Source: Mesorhizobium amorphae
GTDB taxonomy: Bacteria; Pseudomonadota; Alphaproteobacteria; Rhizobiales; Rhizobiaceae
NCBI RefSeq assembly: GCF_014843845.1
Contig: NZ_JHQS01000007.1
Location: forward strand, 62,001-126,000
Reading direction: 5' to 3'
Length of the DNA: 64,000 bases
Numbering within the stretch: the stretch's first letter is position 1; the number at the start of each line of letters is the position of its first letter. A program made the position numbers and the translations under genes. Positions 1 to 13,464 of this stretch are shown here, piece after piece. Under the pieces are notes generated by a model. The model was not told the origin of the DNA, did not search any database, and was given only the letters and a program-made list of their open reading frames with translations.

Positions 1-447
1 GAAGGCATACGGGATCGAATGGAACGGCTCGGTCGGGTCCTCGCCAAGCGTGCCGCGCACGCGAAACAGCTGCTCGGCTTTCGAATACCAGGGCTCGAAC
101 TCGTCATAGGAGAACGGCCAGGCCGGCGACACGCCGCCGAAATGCTCCATGGTCGAAAAGTCTTCCTTGCGGTAGCGGATCAGCACCGCACCATAGAATT
201 TCGAATTGCCGCCGACATAGTAGTAGTTGCCCGGATTGAAGGCAGCAGCGCCGGCCTCGCGCCACATCTCCTTCGGCCGATAATGGCCGTCGACGAAGAT
301 GGCGCGGGTGTCGCGCGTCTCGGGCGTCGCCGGCAGCTTCTCGCCGCGCTCCAGCATCAGGATCGAAGCACCGCTGCCGGCAAGGCCGGAGGCGATCGTG
401 GCGCCGCCGATGCCGGAGCCGATGATGACGATATCGGGGTTTGCCAT
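1..447 (-). CDS. GMC-family FAD-dependent oxidoreductase, N-terminal part (cut by window edge)
   Basis: The N-terminal 149 codons of a flavoprotein whose 3' end lies outside the window. The start ATG at 447 is followed at once by a dinucleotide-binding motif (DIVIIGSGIGGATIA, residues 5-19). A GMC-like stretch with GGNSKFYGAVL follows near residues 79-89. GMC enzymes oxidise alcohols or sugars using FAD, and rhizobial members include glycoside 3-dehydrogenase catalytic subunits. It starts 5 nt after the ABC ATPase gene on the same strand, so it is probably co-transcribed with the importer and may act on the imported sugar. The substrate cannot be read from this fragment. Confidence 0.85.
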   Translation of the reverse strand, partial: MANPDIVIIGSGIGGATIASGLAGSGASILMLERGEKLPATPETRDTRAIFVDGHYRPKEMWREAGAAAFNPGNYYYVGGNSKFYGAVLIRYRKEDFSTMEHFGGVSPAWPFSYDEFEPWYSKAEQLFRVRGTLGEDPTEPFHSIPYAF

Positions 448-452
448 GGCCG

Positions 453-1568
453 TCAGAGAATGCGCTTCTCGGTCGCCGGATCGAAGAACACTGCCTTGGT
501 CAGGTTGAAGGCGAGCGGCGTGATGGTGCCCGGCTGGATCTTGGCATCGGCGCGCAGCCGCGCCACCACGGCCTTGCCGCCAAGATTGGTGACCGCGAAC
601 GTGTCGGAGCCGGCCGGCTCGATCACTTCGATGTGGCAATCGGCGGTGGCTATGTTCGACGCATTGCGCTCGGCGCCCTCCGGATCGGTCAGCGCTTCCG
701 GGCGAACGCCGAAGATGATCGGCTTGTCCTTGAACGCCGACAGGCCTGTTGGCGCACCGGCGAGCGGCAGCGAGATCGGCTCACGCCCGTCGCGTTGCAG
801 CACCACCGACAAGGCAGAGCCATTGCCGCCTATCGTCGCCGGCACCAGATTCATCGCCGGCGAACCCATGAAGTCGGCGACGAAGATGTTGGTCGGGTTG
901 TTGTAGATCTCGGCCGGCGTGCCGAATTGCTGCACCTCGCCGTCGCGCATGACAGCGATCTTGGTCGCCAGCGTCATCGCCTCGATCTGGTCGTGGGTGA
1001 CGTAGACGATGGTCGTGCCGGTGGTTGCGTGCAGGCGCTTGATCTCGATGCGCATGTCGACGCGCAGCTTGGCGTCGAGGTTCGAGAGCGGCTCGTCGAA
1101 CAGGAACAGTTTCGGATCGCGCACCAGCGCCCGGCCCATGGCGACGCGCTGGCGCTGGCCGCCGGAAAGCTGGCTCGGCTTGCGCAGCAGCAGGTGGCCG
1201 ATCTGCAGCACCTTGGCCACCTTGTCGATCGCCTTCTGGCGCTCCTCGGCCGGTACACCGCGCATCTCCATGCCGAAGGAGATGTTTCCGGCCACGGTCA
1301 TGTTCGGATAGAGCGCATAGCTCTGGAACACCATGGCGATGTCGCGCTTGGACGGGTGGAGATCGTTGATCGCCCGGCCGTCGACGCGGATCTCGCCCTC
1401 GGTGATGTTTTCCAGCCCGGCGATGGTGTTGAGCAGCGTGGACTTGCCGCAGCCCGACGGGCCGACCAGCACCAGGAAGCCGCCTTTTTCGAGCTCGACA
1501 TCGATGCCCTTCAGGATCTCGACCGTCCCGAAACGCTTCCTCAGCCCATCAATTTCCAGAAAAGCCAT
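453..1568 (-). CDS. Sugar ABC transporter ATP-binding protein (MalK/UgpC type)
   Basis: A 371-residue ATPase subunit of a CUT1-type carbohydrate importer. Visible motifs are Walker A GPSGCGKST (36-44), signature LSGGQRQR (about 134-141), Walker B LFLFDEP (about 155-161) and the switch-histidine segment VTHDQ (about 190). The C-terminal ~120 residues form the MalK-like regulatory/OB domain, including GVRPEAL. The length is normal for the family. It follows the second permease gene by 4 nt and has an AAGGA ribosome site before its ATG. With the two permeases and the binding protein it makes a complete importer, and it corresponds to GtsD of Pseudomonas-type glucose systems. Confidence 0.93.
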   Translation of the reverse strand: MAFLEIDGLRKRFGTVEILKGIDVELEKGGFLVLVGPSGCGKSTLLNTIAGLENITEGEIRVDGRAINDLHPSKRDIAMVFQSYALYPNMTVAGNISFGMEMRGVPAEERQKAIDKVAKVLQIGHLLLRKPSQLSGGQRQRVAMGRALVRDPKLFLFDEPLSNLDAKLRVDMRIEIKRLHATTGTTIVYVTHDQIEAMTLATKIAVMRDGEVQQFGTPAEIYNNPTNIFVADFMGSPAMNLVPATIGGNGSALSVVLQRDGREPISLPLAGAPTGLSAFKDKPIIFGVRPEALTDPEGAERNASNIATADCHIEVIEPAGSDTFAVTNLGGKAVVARLRADAKIQPGTITPLAFNLTKAVFFDPATEKRIL

Positions 1569-1572
1569 CAGA

Positions 1573-2520
1573 TTATCCTTTGACCGCGCCGGCCATCAGC
1601 CCGCGCACGAAATAGCGGCCGGCGACGACGTAGACGAGAAGGGTGGGGAGGGCGGCGATCATCGCTGCCGCCATGTTGACATTGTATTCGACGACGCCGG
1701 TCGAGGTGTTGACGACGTTGTTCAGCGCCACCGTCATCGGCATTGCGTCACCGGTGCCGGCGTAAGCGGAGGCGAACAGGAAGTCGTTCCAGATGTTGGT
1801 GAACTGGTAGATGACGGTGACGACGAAGATCGGCATCGAGTTCGGCAGCATGATGCGCCGGAAGATCTGGAAGAAGGAGGCGCCGTCGACCTGCGCCGCC
1901 TTGATCAGTTCGGTCGGAAAAGCCTCGTAGTAGTTGCGGAAGAACAGCGTGGTGAAGCCGAGGCCGTAGACGACGTGCACGAAGACGAGGTTGACCGTCG
2001 GATTTCCGAGACCGAACGACATGCCGGTCGCGTTTTGCAGCGTCACACCGAAGCGGCCGAGGCTGCCGAGGATCGTCGCCATCGGCAGCAGGACCGACTG
2101 GAACGGGATGAAGCAGGCAAACAGCATCAGCCCGAACACCAGCGTGTGGCCGCGGAAGCGCCATTTGGTCAGCACGTAACCATTGAGCGCGCCGAGCAGG
2201 GTCGAGATCAGCACCGCCGGCACCACCATCTTGATGGAGTTCCAGAAATAGCCCTTGATGCCGGCGCAGGTCAGGCCGACGCAGGTCTCTCCCCAGGCCT
2301 TGAACCACGGTTCGAGGGTCGGCGCCTTGGGCAGTGCCAGCATGTTGCCGTTCTGGATCTCGTCCATGGTCTTGAACGAGGTGACCAGCATGACGAACAG
2401 CGGCATCAGGTAGAACAGTGCGAACAGCGCCAGCAGCCCGTAGATGACGATGCGGTTCAGGGTCCTGGTGCTGATGATGCCGCCGGTGCTCTGGCGGTCG
2501 GGAGTGGCAACGGCGCTCAT
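1573..2520 (-). CDS. Sugar ABC transporter permease (MalG-like)
   Basis: A 315-residue inner-membrane permease of the MalG group. Six hydrophobic segments are visible, the first at about residues 24-48 (VIYGLLALFALFYLMPLFV). The EAA cytoplasmic loop that docks on the ATPase reads EAFPTELIKAAQVDGAS near residues 200-216. The ATG at 2520 overlaps the TGA of the preceding permease (ATGA), which implies translational coupling. The insertion between the first two helices (about residues 60-85, CVGLTCAGIKG) is a feature of GtsC-like glucose permeases. Substrate assignment rests on the partner binding protein. Confidence 0.92.
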   Translation of the reverse strand: MSAVATPDRQSTGGIISTRTLNRIVIYGLLALFALFYLMPLFVMLVTSFKTMDEIQNGNMLALPKAPTLEPWFKAWGETCVGLTCAGIKGYFWNSIKMVVPAVLISTLLGALNGYVLTKWRFRGHTLVFGLMLFACFIPFQSVLLPMATILGSLGRFGVTLQNATGMSFGLGNPTVNLVFVHVVYGLGFTTLFFRNYYEAFPTELIKAAQVDGASFFQIFRRIMLPNSMPIFVVTVIYQFTNIWNDFLFASAYAGTGDAMPMTVALNNVVNTSTGVVEYNVNMAAAMIAALPTLLVYVVAGRYFVRGLMAGAVKG

Positions 2521-3476
2521 CGCGGCTTCTCCCTGAGTTCGGAATAGAGATAGGGCACGATGATCGCGGTGATGGCCATCAGCATGATCACGGCGCTGGC
2601 AGAGCCGACGGCCATCTCGTTGCGCTTGAAGGTGTACTCATACATGAAGTTGGAGGGCAGCCAGGCCGAGCCGCCCGGCCCGCCGCTGGTCAGCGCGACG
2701 ACAAGATCGTAGGACTTGATGGCGAGGTGCGCGAGCACGATGAAGGCCGAGAGAAACACCGGCCGCAGCAGCGGGATGACGATGCGGCGATAGAGCTGGA
2801 AGGTGGTGGCGCCGTCGATCTGCGCCGCCTTCATGATCTCGCCGTCGATGCCTCGCAGGCCGGCCAGGAACATCGCCATGATGAAGCCGGAGGCCTGCCA
2901 GACGCCGGCGATCACCACCGTGTAGATGACGAAATCCTTGTTCTTGATCCAGTCGAAATGGAAGCTCGTCCAGCCCCATTGATGCATTGTCTGCTCGAGA
3001 CCGAGGCCGGGATCGAGGAACCATTTCCAGGCAACGCCGGTGACGATGAAGGACAGCGCCATCGGGTAGAGGTAGATCGGCCTCAGCATGCCTTCGCCGC
3101 GGATCTTCTGGTCGAGCAGGATCGCCAGGAACAGGCCGAGCGCCAGGCAGATGAAGATGTAGAGAAAGCCGAAAATGCCCATGTTGATGATCGATGTGTA
3201 CCAGCTCGACGGGGGATCGCTCTCGAAGGTCCAGCGCCACAGCCGCTGATAGGCGCGCGGCCCGGTGAGCGCATAGGACGGGAAGGTCTTGGAGTTGGTG
3301 AAGGACAGGTAGATCGTCCACAGGATGAAGCCGTAGACGAAGACGACGGTGGCCGCGAAGCTTGGCGCCAGCACGATCTTTGGCAGTGCGTCCTGCAGAC
3401 GCGAACGCATGGAGGCACCAGGGCGGGCGTTATGCTCCGGTGTCAGCTTGATCTGGCTTGTCGCAACCGTACTCAT
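2517..3476 (-). CDS. Sugar ABC transporter permease (MalF-like)
   Basis: A 319-residue inner-membrane permease of the MalF group. About six hydrophobic helices are visible, the first at residues 36-57 (IVLAPSFAATVVFVYGF). The EAA-type loop includes GEIMKAAQIDGAT near residue 215. The ATG at 3476 has a strong GGGAGGAG ribosome site directly upstream. It overlaps the next permease by 4 nt and lies 149 nt after the binding-protein gene, a gap that holds a strong stem-loop. It is expected to form the heterodimeric channel with the adjacent MalG-like protein. Confidence 0.92.
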   Translation of the reverse strand: MSTVATSQIKLTPEHNARPGASMRSRLQDALPKIVLAPSFAATVVFVYGFILWTIYLSFTNSKTFPSYALTGPRAYQRLWRWTFESDPPSSWYTSIINMGIFGFLYIFICLALGLFLAILLDQKIRGEGMLRPIYLYPMALSFIVTGVAWKWFLDPGLGLEQTMHQWGWTSFHFDWIKNKDFVIYTVVIAGVWQASGFIMAMFLAGLRGIDGEIMKAAQIDGATTFQLYRRIVIPLLRPVFLSAFIVLAHLAIKSYDLVVALTSGGPGGSAWLPSNFMYEYTFKRNEMAVGSASAVIMLMAITAIIVPYLYSELREKPR

Positions 3477-3582
3477 GAGCTCCTCCCGTTCGGCAGTCCG
3501 TCCTTCACCGCCGGGCGGGAGAACGGCCCCGTATAGACGGGGTTTTGATCGACGCGAGGCCGACCATATCAGCGGATTGGAA

Positions 3583-3608
3583 ACCTTCCCCGCCGGAGCG
3601 GGGAAGGT
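3583..3608 (-). other. Stem-loop between binding-protein and permease genes
   Basis: A perfect 10-bp inverted repeat (ACCTTCCCCG / CGGGGAAGGT) with a 6-nt loop, 17 nt after the stop of the binding-protein gene. The run of T after it on the minus strand is only three long, so full termination is unlikely. Such hairpins in ABC operons often protect the upstream mRNA or cause partial termination, so that the binding protein is made in excess over membrane subunits. That role is inferred from position. Confidence 0.7.
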
Positions 3609-3625
3609 CTCTTCGTGCGCGGTTC

Positions 3626-4879
3626 TTACTTGGCGTCGTCGATCGCCTTGACCAGTTCGGTCACGGCTTCGTCGGAGGTCTTGATCTGACCATGGACGAA
3701 CTTCGAGACGACGTCCTTGTAGGCGTTGGCGACCGCCGGAGGTGCACCATAGCCTTGTGCGAGCGAGCCGAACAGCGTGCCGCCGTCATTGGCAGCCTTC
3801 AGATCGGCAATGCCCTTCTTGCCGCAAGCGTCGAAGTCGGTGTCAGGCACGTCGGTGCGGGCTGGAACCGAGCCCTTGACGACGTTGAAGGCCGACTGGA
3901 AGCTCTTCGACAGGGTGGCGGTGGCCAACGCTGCCTGGGCGGCCTTGCGGTCGTCCGGAACGTTGAACATGCCGAACATGTCGGAGTTGTAGACCACTGA
4001 GCCGTCGGTGCCCGGGAAGCGGTAGCACAGGAAGTCGGTGCCCGGGGTTTTCTTGGCGGCGTTGAACTCGCCCTTGGCCCAGTCACCCATGACCTGCACC
4101 AGGGCATCGCCCTTGATGACCATGGCGGTGGCGAGGTTCCAGTCGCGGCCCGAGAAGTTCGGGTCGACATAGGTGACGAGTTTGGCGAGGTTGTCGAACG
4201 ACTTCTTCATCGTGTCGGACTTGAGCGATTCCTCGTCGAGGTCGTTGAAGGCCTTCTTGTAGAACTCAGGCCCGCCGGTCGACAGCACGACCGAGTCGAA
4301 CATAGTGGCTTCCTGCCAGTTCTGACCGCCGAGCGCGAGCGGGATGACACCCGCCGCCTTGGCCTTGTCCAGCAGCGCGACGAAGTCGTCGAAGGTCTTC
4401 GGCTCGGTGCCGCCGATCTTGTCCATCACCGCCTTGTTGATCCACAGCCAGTTGACCGAGTGGACGTTGACCGGAGCCGCGACCCACTTGCCGTCATAGA
4501 CGGAGAACTTCTGCAGGGCCGCCGGAACGGACTTGTCCCAGCCTTCCTTCTTGGCCGTTTCGGTCAGGTCGCCCATCACGCCGGCTGCGGCATAGTCGAG
4601 CACGGTGTAGCCGAGCATCTGTGAGGCGGTCGGGTAATTGCCCGCCGCGACCATCGCCTTCAGCGCGGTCATGGCAGCGTCGCCGCCACCACCAGCCACC
4701 GGCACGTCCTTCCAGGCATAGCCTTCCTTGGACAGATCTTCCTTGAGCACGTTCAGGGCAGCGGCCTCGCCACCCGACGTCCACCAATGCAGCATCTGGA
4801 CTTCCTTGACGTCCTCGGCATGGGCCGCGAACACAAGGCCCGATGCGAGAGCCGTTCCGATAAGCAGTTTGCGCAACAT
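3626..4879 (-). CDS. Sugar ABC transporter substrate-binding protein (GtsA-like)
   Basis: A 417-residue periplasmic solute-binding protein. Start ATG 4879 was chosen because AGGGAGGAAG sits just upstream and a clean signal peptide follows ([21 protein letters not shown], cleavage about residue 21). The mature start ([13 protein letters not shown]), [11 protein letters not shown] and [15 protein letters not shown] match my recollection of the GtsA-type glucose/mannose-binding proteins of Pseudomonas and Thermus. It is the first gene of the transporter block, 58 nt after the aldehyde dehydrogenase gene. An upstream TTG at 4936 would add 19 residues before the signal peptide and was rejected. 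The ligand here is unproven: a hexose is the family expectation, but the catabolic neighbours suggest something more specialised. Confidence 0.9.
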   Translation of the reverse strand: MLRKLLIGTALASGLVFAAHAEDVKEVQMLHWWTSGGEAAALNVLKEDLSKEGYAWKDVPVAGGGGDAAMTALKAMVAAGNYPTASQMLGYTVLDYAAAGVMGDLTETAKKEGWDKSVPAALQKFSVYDGKWVAAPVNVHSVNWLWINKAVMDKIGGTEPKTFDDFVALLDKAKAAGVIPLALGGQNWQEATMFDSVVLSTGGPEFYKKAFNDLDEESLKSDTMKKSFDNLAKLVTYVDPNFSGRDWNLATAMVIKGDALVQVMGDWAKGEFNAAKKTPGTDFLCYRFPGTDGSVVYNSDMFGMFNVPDDRKAAQAALATATLSKSFQSAFNVVKGSVPARTDVPDTDFDACGKKGIADLKAANDGGTLFGSLAQGYGAPPAVANAYKDVVSKFVHGQIKTSDEAVTELVKAIDDAK

Positions 4880-4937
4880 GTACTTCCTCCCTTGTTGCAT
4901 GCACATAACCGGCGGATGTCCGCCGGGGTCTCCCAAC

Positions 4938-6449
4938 TCAGCCGACCCACCATCCGGTGCGCTGGCCGCGATGAAACTGGATTGTCTTTTCCTCTGTATA
5001 GTCCTCGACTGCGCGCTTGCCGAGTTCGCGTCCGAGACCGGACTGCTTGTAGCCGCCGAAAGGCAGTTCGGGATAACCTTCCATGAACGTGTTCACCCAA
5101 ACGGTCCCCGAACGCACATTCCGCGCCACCGACATGCAGGTGTCGATACTGGCACTCCACACGCCTGCCGACAAACCATAGGGCGTGTTGTTGGCGATGT
5201 GCAATGCCTTTTCAATCGATTCAAAAGTCAGCACGGAAAGCACCGGGCCGAACACTTCTTCGCGCGCGATCGCCATGTCCTCGGTCACGCCGCGAATGAT
5301 GGTTGGGTCAAGGTATTGGCCGGTATTGGACGCCAATTGCTTGCCGCCGCTGTAGACGATGCTGCCGTCGCTTGCCGCCGCCGTTACATAGCCGGCTACC
5401 TTGGTGAGATGGTCGGACGAGATCATGGCGCCGACCTTGGTGCGGTCGTCGAGCGGATCACCGACCGTCACCATGGCAGTGAGCGATTTCACGGCGGCGA
5501 GGAAGTCTTCGGCGATCGCTTCATGCACGATCAACCGACTGCCGGCGTTGCAGCATTCGCCGGCGTTGAAGAAGCCGCCGAATACGGCCGCGTCGGCGGC
5601 AGCTGCGAGGTCGGCATCCGGGAAGACGATCTGGCCGTTCTTGCCGCCGAGTTCCATCGACACTTTCTTCAGCGAGCTGGCCGCGGAGGCCATGGTCATC
5701 TTGCCGACGCGGGTGGAGCCGGTGAAGGAGACCATCTCGACGAGGGGATGGCTGACCATCGGCGCGCCGACATCGCCGCCGAGACCGGCAAGGATGTTGA
5801 CGACACCATTTGGCAGGCCCGCCTGCATCAGGATATCGCCGAGAACGAAGGTCGAGGCCGAGGTCATCTCGCTCGGCTTGAGGACCGCCGTACAGCCGGC
5901 GGCGAGCGCGAAGGGCAATTTCTGGCTGACGATGAGGAACGGGAAATTCCATGGCGTGATGATCGAGACGACGCCGATCGGCTCGCGCAGCACCACACCC
6001 AGCATGGCGTCACCGAGATTGGCGTAGCTCTCGCCGTGCAGCGTGCGGGCAAGCGAGGCGGCATAGCGCCAGATGTCGACGGCGCCGCCGATCTCGCCGC
6101 GCGCCTGGGCGATCGGCTTGCCGGATTCCAGCGCATCGAGCCTGGCGATGTCCTCCAGCTGAGCCTCGATCAGGTCGGCGGCCTTGAGCAGGATCGCGGC
6201 GCGTTCGGCGGCCTTCATGCGCGGCCAGGGGCCGGTCTCGAATGCCTTGTGCGCGGCCTGGACCGCCGCCTCGACTTCCGCCTCGCCGGCCTGCGCATAG
6301 CGCGAAACAATGAAGCCGTGGCCGGGGCTGTTGCGCTCAAGCGTGCGGCCGTCGCGGGCGTCGGCATGCTTGCCGTCGATCAGCAGCCGGTAGCTCTTCG
6401 GCGCGGCGGATGCCTCGGCGGGCATGGCGATGTTGAGAGGCGCGTTCAT
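4938..6449 (-). CDS. NAD(P)-dependent aldehyde dehydrogenase
   Basis: A 503-residue member of the aldehyde dehydrogenase superfamily, which oxidises an aldehyde to an acid. The oxyanion Asn (N168 in PWNF), cofactor Lys (K191 in KPSE), general base Glu (E266 in MELGGKN) and nucleophile Cys (C300 in GECCNAG) are all present. The C-terminus ([15 protein letters not shown]) is typical of betaine-aldehyde/ALDH2-like enzymes. It starts 17 nt after the enoyl-CoA hydratase-type gene and precedes the importer genes. Its substrate is probably an aldehyde formed in the pathway this operon encodes. Confidence 0.93.
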   Translation of the reverse strand: MNAPLNIAMPAEASAAPKSYRLLIDGKHADARDGRTLERNSPGHGFIVSRYAQAGEAEVEAAVQAAHKAFETGPWPRMKAAERAAILLKAADLIEAQLEDIARLDALESGKPIAQARGEIGGAVDIWRYAASLARTLHGESYANLGDAMLGVVLREPIGVVSIITPWNFPFLIVSQKLPFALAAGCTAVLKPSEMTSASTFVLGDILMQAGLPNGVVNILAGLGGDVGAPMVSHPLVEMVSFTGSTRVGKMTMASAASSLKKVSMELGGKNGQIVFPDADLAAAADAAVFGGFFNAGECCNAGSRLIVHEAIAEDFLAAVKSLTAMVTVGDPLDDRTKVGAMISSDHLTKVAGYVTAAASDGSIVYSGGKQLASNTGQYLDPTIIRGVTEDMAIAREEVFGPVLSVLTFESIEKALHIANNTPYGLSAGVWSASIDTCMSVARNVRSGTVWVNTFMEGYPELPFGGYKQSGLGRELGKRAVEDYTEEKTIQFHRGQRTGWWVG

Positions 6450-6466
6450 AGGATTTCCACTCTTGT

Positions 6467-7235
6467 CTAGGATCGCGAAAAGGCTGGCTTCTGTTTGGTC
6501 TTGAAGGCGCCAACGCCGGCCTTGAGGTCGCCGGTCAGGGCGATGAAGCCGCTGGCCAGCGCTTCGGTCGCGGCAGCGCTTTCCTCGCCTTCGGCGACCG
6601 CGACCATCAGCTTGGCGGCTTCAGTTGCCAGCGGCCCGCGCTCGGCGATTTTTTCTCCCCAGGTTTTCGCCGCATCGAATGCCTTGCCGGTCTCGACAAC
6701 CTTATCGACAATGCCCAAAGCGAGTGCGTCAGAGGCGAGAAAAACCTCGCCGCCGAGCGCCATGCGCCGCACCGTCTGCGCGCCGAAGCGGCGCACGGCG
6801 CGCTGCGTTCCGGACCAGCCGGGAACGACGCCGATCGAAGTCTCAGGGAAGCCAAGCTTCACCTGCGTTTCCGCGACGCGGAAGTCGCAGGCGACCGCCA
6901 GTTCCAGCCCACCGCCCAGCGCATGGCCGGACAGCACCGCGATGGTCGGCTGCCTGAGCCGCGCCAGCCGGTCGAAGACGCGGTGGCCGTAGCGGACCCA
7001 TTGCACCTGGAAATCGGCGGCGCTCATCTGTGCCCAGGCCTCGACATCGCCGCCGGCACAGAAGCCCTTGCCTTCGCCACGCAGCAACACGACGCGAACG
7101 CCGTCGGCCATCTCCGCCTCGTCGATCGCCATTTCCAGCGCCCGCAGCATCGGGATATCGAGGGCGTTGAATTTCTCCGGCCGACGCAGCGTGACGATGC
7201 CGATGGCGCCGTCCTGCTCGAAGGTGACAAGATGC

Positions 7236-7243
<8 letters not shown>
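6467..7243 (-). CDS. Enoyl-CoA hydratase/isomerase (crotonase) family protein
   Basis: A 258-residue crotonase-fold enzyme. The CoA-binding and oxyanion segments are visible: KGFCAGGDVEAW near residues 60-70 and SGHALGGGLELAVACDFR near residues 107-124, followed by GFPETSIGVVPGWSGTQR. Crotonases act on acyl-CoA thioesters (hydration, isomerisation or retro-aldol cleavage); which reaction applies is unknown. The ATG at 7243 was chosen because GGAGG lies upstream, and it overlaps the end of the CoA-transferase gene by 8 nt. A start 9 codons earlier lacks such support. Its place after a CoA-transferase suggests that the product of that enzyme is its substrate. Confidence 0.9.
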
Positions 7244-10890
<3,647 letters not shown>

Positions 10891-10927
10891 CCAGATGCGT
10901 CCTCCCGATATTTTTGGTCGAATTTAT

Positions 10928-10939
10928 TGGAACGTTCTA
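10928..10939. promoter_or_regulatory. LacI-type operator 1 (TGGAACGTTCTA)
   Basis: A near-perfect 12-bp palindrome around GAACGTTC, 38 bp upstream of the LacI gene start. It shares its core and left flank (ATTTATTGGAACGTTC) with the site at 11093. It abuts or overlaps a weak minus-strand promoter candidate (TTGACT at 10963-10958, 17-bp spacer, TTAGAA at 10940-10935), which fits autorepression. Confidence 0.65.
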
Positions 10940-11083
10940 ATCATCATCGGGAATAGGAGTCAATCCGGATTTTTCTCGCTTGCGAAAAATTGATCGAATC
11001 CCATTGAAATGCCCCTCCGGACAAGGGTTCCTGTGTTGCGATGCAGCATCCGGTTGCGCTGGGTAGGAGAATCATAAAGGTCC

Positions 11084-11111
11084 TTGATTTATTGGAACGT
11101 TCCATTTATAG
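11084..11111 (+). promoter_or_regulatory. Candidate promoter of the DUF993 gene
   Basis: TTGATT (11084-11089), a 16-bp spacer and TTATAG (11106-11111) resemble a sigma-70 promoter. The spacer contains the palindrome at 11093-11104, so a bound LacI protein would block RNA polymerase. The distance to the ATG at 11133 leaves a short leader of about 15 nt. Assigned by eye only. Confidence 0.4.
11093..11104. promoter_or_regulatory. LacI-type operator 2 (TGGAACGTTCCA)
   Basis: A perfect 12-bp palindrome 28 bp upstream of the DUF993 start, flanked by TTTAT on both sides. Its centre is about 165 bp from that of operator 1, close to a whole number of helical turns, so looping by a tetrameric or dimeric regulator is possible. 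The adjacent LacI gene is the obvious candidate ligand. Confidence 0.7.
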
Positions 11112-11132
11112 GCGCGACAAAGGGAGAGTTTC

Positions 11133-12287
11133 ATGGACATCACCTTGCCCGAAGAGGGCGGTCGTCGCGCCAGCTACCGGCTGGTCGGCCTGCCGGTGCA
11201 GACAGTGGCCGACGCGCGGTTTTCGCGCATCGCCTATGCCGCGGCCCATGTCGTTGCAGATCCTCTGGCGATGACCGATCCGTGGTCGCAACCCGTCGTC
11301 GACTGGGACAGGACGATGGCGTTCCGCCATCATCTGTGGGCGCTCGGCTTCCGCATCGCCGAGGCGATGGACACCTCGCAGCGCGGCATGGGTTTCGACT
11401 GGGCAAGCGCGAAGGAATTGATCCGGCGTTCGATCGCCGAGGCGCGCACGGTGCCGGGTGCCGACCTCGCTTCGGGCGCCGGCACCGACCATCTGGCACC
11501 TGCAGCCGCAAATACGCTCGACGATGTAATCCGCGCCTATGAGGAGCAGTTCGCCTTCATCGAAGGCGAGGGCGGCAAGGCCATCATGATGGCCAGCCGC
11601 GCGCTGGCGGCCGTCGCGAACGGACCGGACGACTATGCCCGCGTCTACGACCGCATCCTCTCACAGGCCTCCGGCAAGGTCATCCTGCACTGGCTGGGCG
11701 ACATGTTCGATCCGGCACTGAAAGGCTATTGGGGCAGCAACGATTTTGAGGCGGCGCTCGACACGGTCGTCGCCATCATCGAGCGGCATGCCGGCAAGGT
11801 CGAGGGCATAAAAATATCGCTGCTCGATGCCGGCAAGGAGGTGTTGCTGCGCGACCGGCTGCCGGAAGGCGTCGTGATGTTCACCGGCGACGATTTCAAC
11901 TATCCAGAGCTGATCGCCGGCGACGGCAGGAGACATTCACACGCGCTGCTCGGCATCTTCGACGCCATCGCGCCGGTCGCCAATGCCGCGCTGGCGAAGC
12001 TCGCCGATGGCGATCATGCCGGCTACGACGCGCTGATGGCTCCGACCGTGCCGCTGTCGCGAAAAATCTTCGAAGCACCGACCGAATATTACAAGGCCGG
12101 CATCGTCTTCATGGCCTGGCTGAACGGCCACCAGGACCATTTCTCAATGGTCGGCGGCATGCAATCGGCGCGCGGCATCCTTCACTATGCCGATGTCTTC
12201 CGGCTCGCCGATCGGGCCGGGTTGCTGGCCGACCCGGAGCTTGCCGTCGCCAGGATGAAGCACCTCTGCGCCGTCGCAGGCGCCTGA
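11133..12287 (+). CDS. DUF993 protein, dihydrodipicolinate-synthase-like aldolase fold
   Basis: A 384-residue protein that I recognise as the DUF993 family, related to the class I aldolases/lyases of the dihydrodipicolinate synthase superfamily. K227 in [10 protein letters not shown] lies where those enzymes carry the Schiff-base lysine. Other conserved-looking segments are [17 protein letters not shown] and [13 protein letters not shown]. The ATG at 11133 follows AGGGAGAG. It is transcribed away from the LacI operon under what look like shared operators, so it probably catalyses an aldol or lyase step in the same pathway. The exact reaction is unknown. Confidence 0.85.
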   Translation: MDITLPEEGGRRASYRLVGLPVQTVADARFSRIAYAAAHVVADPLAMTDPWSQPVVDWDRTMAFRHHLWALGFRIAEAMDTSQRGMGFDWASAKELIRRSIAEARTVPGADLASGAGTDHLAPAAANTLDDVIRAYEEQFAFIEGEGGKAIMMASRALAAVANGPDDYARVYDRILSQASGKVILHWLGDMFDPALKGYWGSNDFEAALDTVVAIIERHAGKVEGIKISLLDAGKEVLLRDRLPEGVVMFTGDDFNYPELIAGDGRRHSHALLGIFDAIAPVANAALAKLADGDHAGYDALMAPTVPLSRKIFEAPTEYYKAGIVFMAWLNGHQDHFSMVGGMQSARGILHYADVFRLADRAGLLADPELAVARMKHLCAVAGA

Positions 12288-12384
12288 GCACACCGGCTTC
12301 GTCTCTCCCCTTGGCCGATGTTCCGATTTGCCTTGCTTGGGCAAATCTGTATTCGCTATGGCCCATGGGAGGGACGAGCAGGGC

Positions 12385-13455
12385 ATGACCGACAAAGTAG
12401 CTTTGATCACCGGCGTGACCGGCCAGGACGGCGCCTATCTGGCACAGTTGCTGCTGCAGAAGGGATATGTCGTGCATGGCGTCAAACGCCGTTCTTCTTC
12501 CTTCAATACAGAGCGCGTCGACGACATCTATGTCGATCCGCATGAGCATGGCGCCCGTTTCTTCCTGCACTATGGCGATCTGACCGACTCGACCAATTTG
12601 ATCCGCCTGGTGCAGGAGACGAAGCCGGGTGAAATCTACAATCTCGGCGCCCAGAGCCATGTCCAGGTGAGTTTCGAGACACCGGAATACACCGGCAATG
12701 CCGATGCGCTCGGCACGCTCAGGCTGCTGGAGGCGATCCGCATCCTTGGCCTCGAAAAGTCGGTGCGTTTCTATCAGGCGTCGACATCGGAGCTTTACGG
12801 TAAGGTTGCCGAAACCCCGCAAAACGAGACCACGCCCTTCTATCCGCGCTCGCCCTATGCGGCGGCCAAGCTCTACGCCTACTGGATCACGGTCAACTAC
12901 CGCGAGGCTTATGGCATGTTTGCCGCCAACGGCATCCTGTTCAACCATGAGAGCCCGACGCGCGGCGAAACCTTCGTCACCCGCAAGATCACGCGCGCCG
13001 TCGCCGCGATCCATCGCGGGCTGCAGGACACGCTCTATCTCGGAAATATCGACGCCAGGCGCGACTGGGGCCATGCGCGCGACTATGTCGAAGGCATGTG
13101 GCGCATCCTGCAGCATAGCGAGGCCGATGACTTCGTGCTGGCGACGGGCGAGATGCACTCCGTGCGCGAGTTCGTCGAACTGGCTTTTTCCGAGACCGGA
13201 CGCACCATTCGCTGGCAAGGCCAAGGCGTCGACGAAGTCGGTGTGGATGCCGGTTCGGGCGCCGTGCGGGTGCGCATCGACCCGCGCTACTTCAGGCCGA
13301 CGGAGGTCGAGATCCTTGTCGGCGACGCATCCAAGGCGCGGGCCAGGCTTGGCTGGTCGCACACGATTGGCTTCAAGGAGCTGGTTGCGGAAATGGTGCA
13401 GGCCGACCTGGTCCGCTCCGTCGACGACATCCGACGCAACGGCCACCAGTCATAG
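12385..13455 (+). CDS. gmd: GDP-mannose 4,6-dehydratase
   Basis: A 356-residue extended SDR enzyme converting GDP-D-mannose to GDP-4-keto-6-deoxy-D-mannose, the first step to GDP-L-fucose and related sugars. The NADP motif [12 protein letters not shown] is at residues 9-20, [13 protein letters not shown] follows, the catalytic Ser/Glu segment is STSELYGK (near 130) and the YxxxK motif is YAAAK (near 155). ATG 12385 matches the family start ([10 protein letters not shown]); two in-frame ATG-type starts upstream were not used. It lies 9 nt before fcl. The product probably feeds surface polysaccharide; use for Nod factor cannot be judged here. Confidence 0.95.
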   Translation: MTDKVALITGVTGQDGAYLAQLLLQKGYVVHGVKRRSSSFNTERVDDIYVDPHEHGARFFLHYGDLTDSTNLIRLVQETKPGEIYNLGAQSHVQVSFETPEYTGNADALGTLRLLEAIRILGLEKSVRFYQASTSELYGKVAETPQNETTPFYPRSPYAAAKLYAYWITVNYREAYGMFAANGILFNHESPTRGETFVTRKITRAVAAIHRGLQDTLYLGNIDARRDWGHARDYVEGMWRILQHSEADDFVLATGEMHSVREFVELAFSETGRTIRWQGQGVDEVGVDAGSGAVRVRIDPRYFRPTEVEILVGDASKARARLGWSHTIGFKELVAEMVQADLVRSVDDIRRNGHQS

Positions 13456-13464
13456 GATGCAGCG

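Noticed and set aside
1333-2547. 404-codon plus-strand frame over the ATPase and permease genes
   Set aside because: Shadow of two well-supported minus-strand transporter genes.
4728-6470. 580-codon plus-strand frame over the aldehyde dehydrogenase gene
   Set aside because: The opposite strand carries all catalytic residues of the dehydrogenase; this frame has none of any family.
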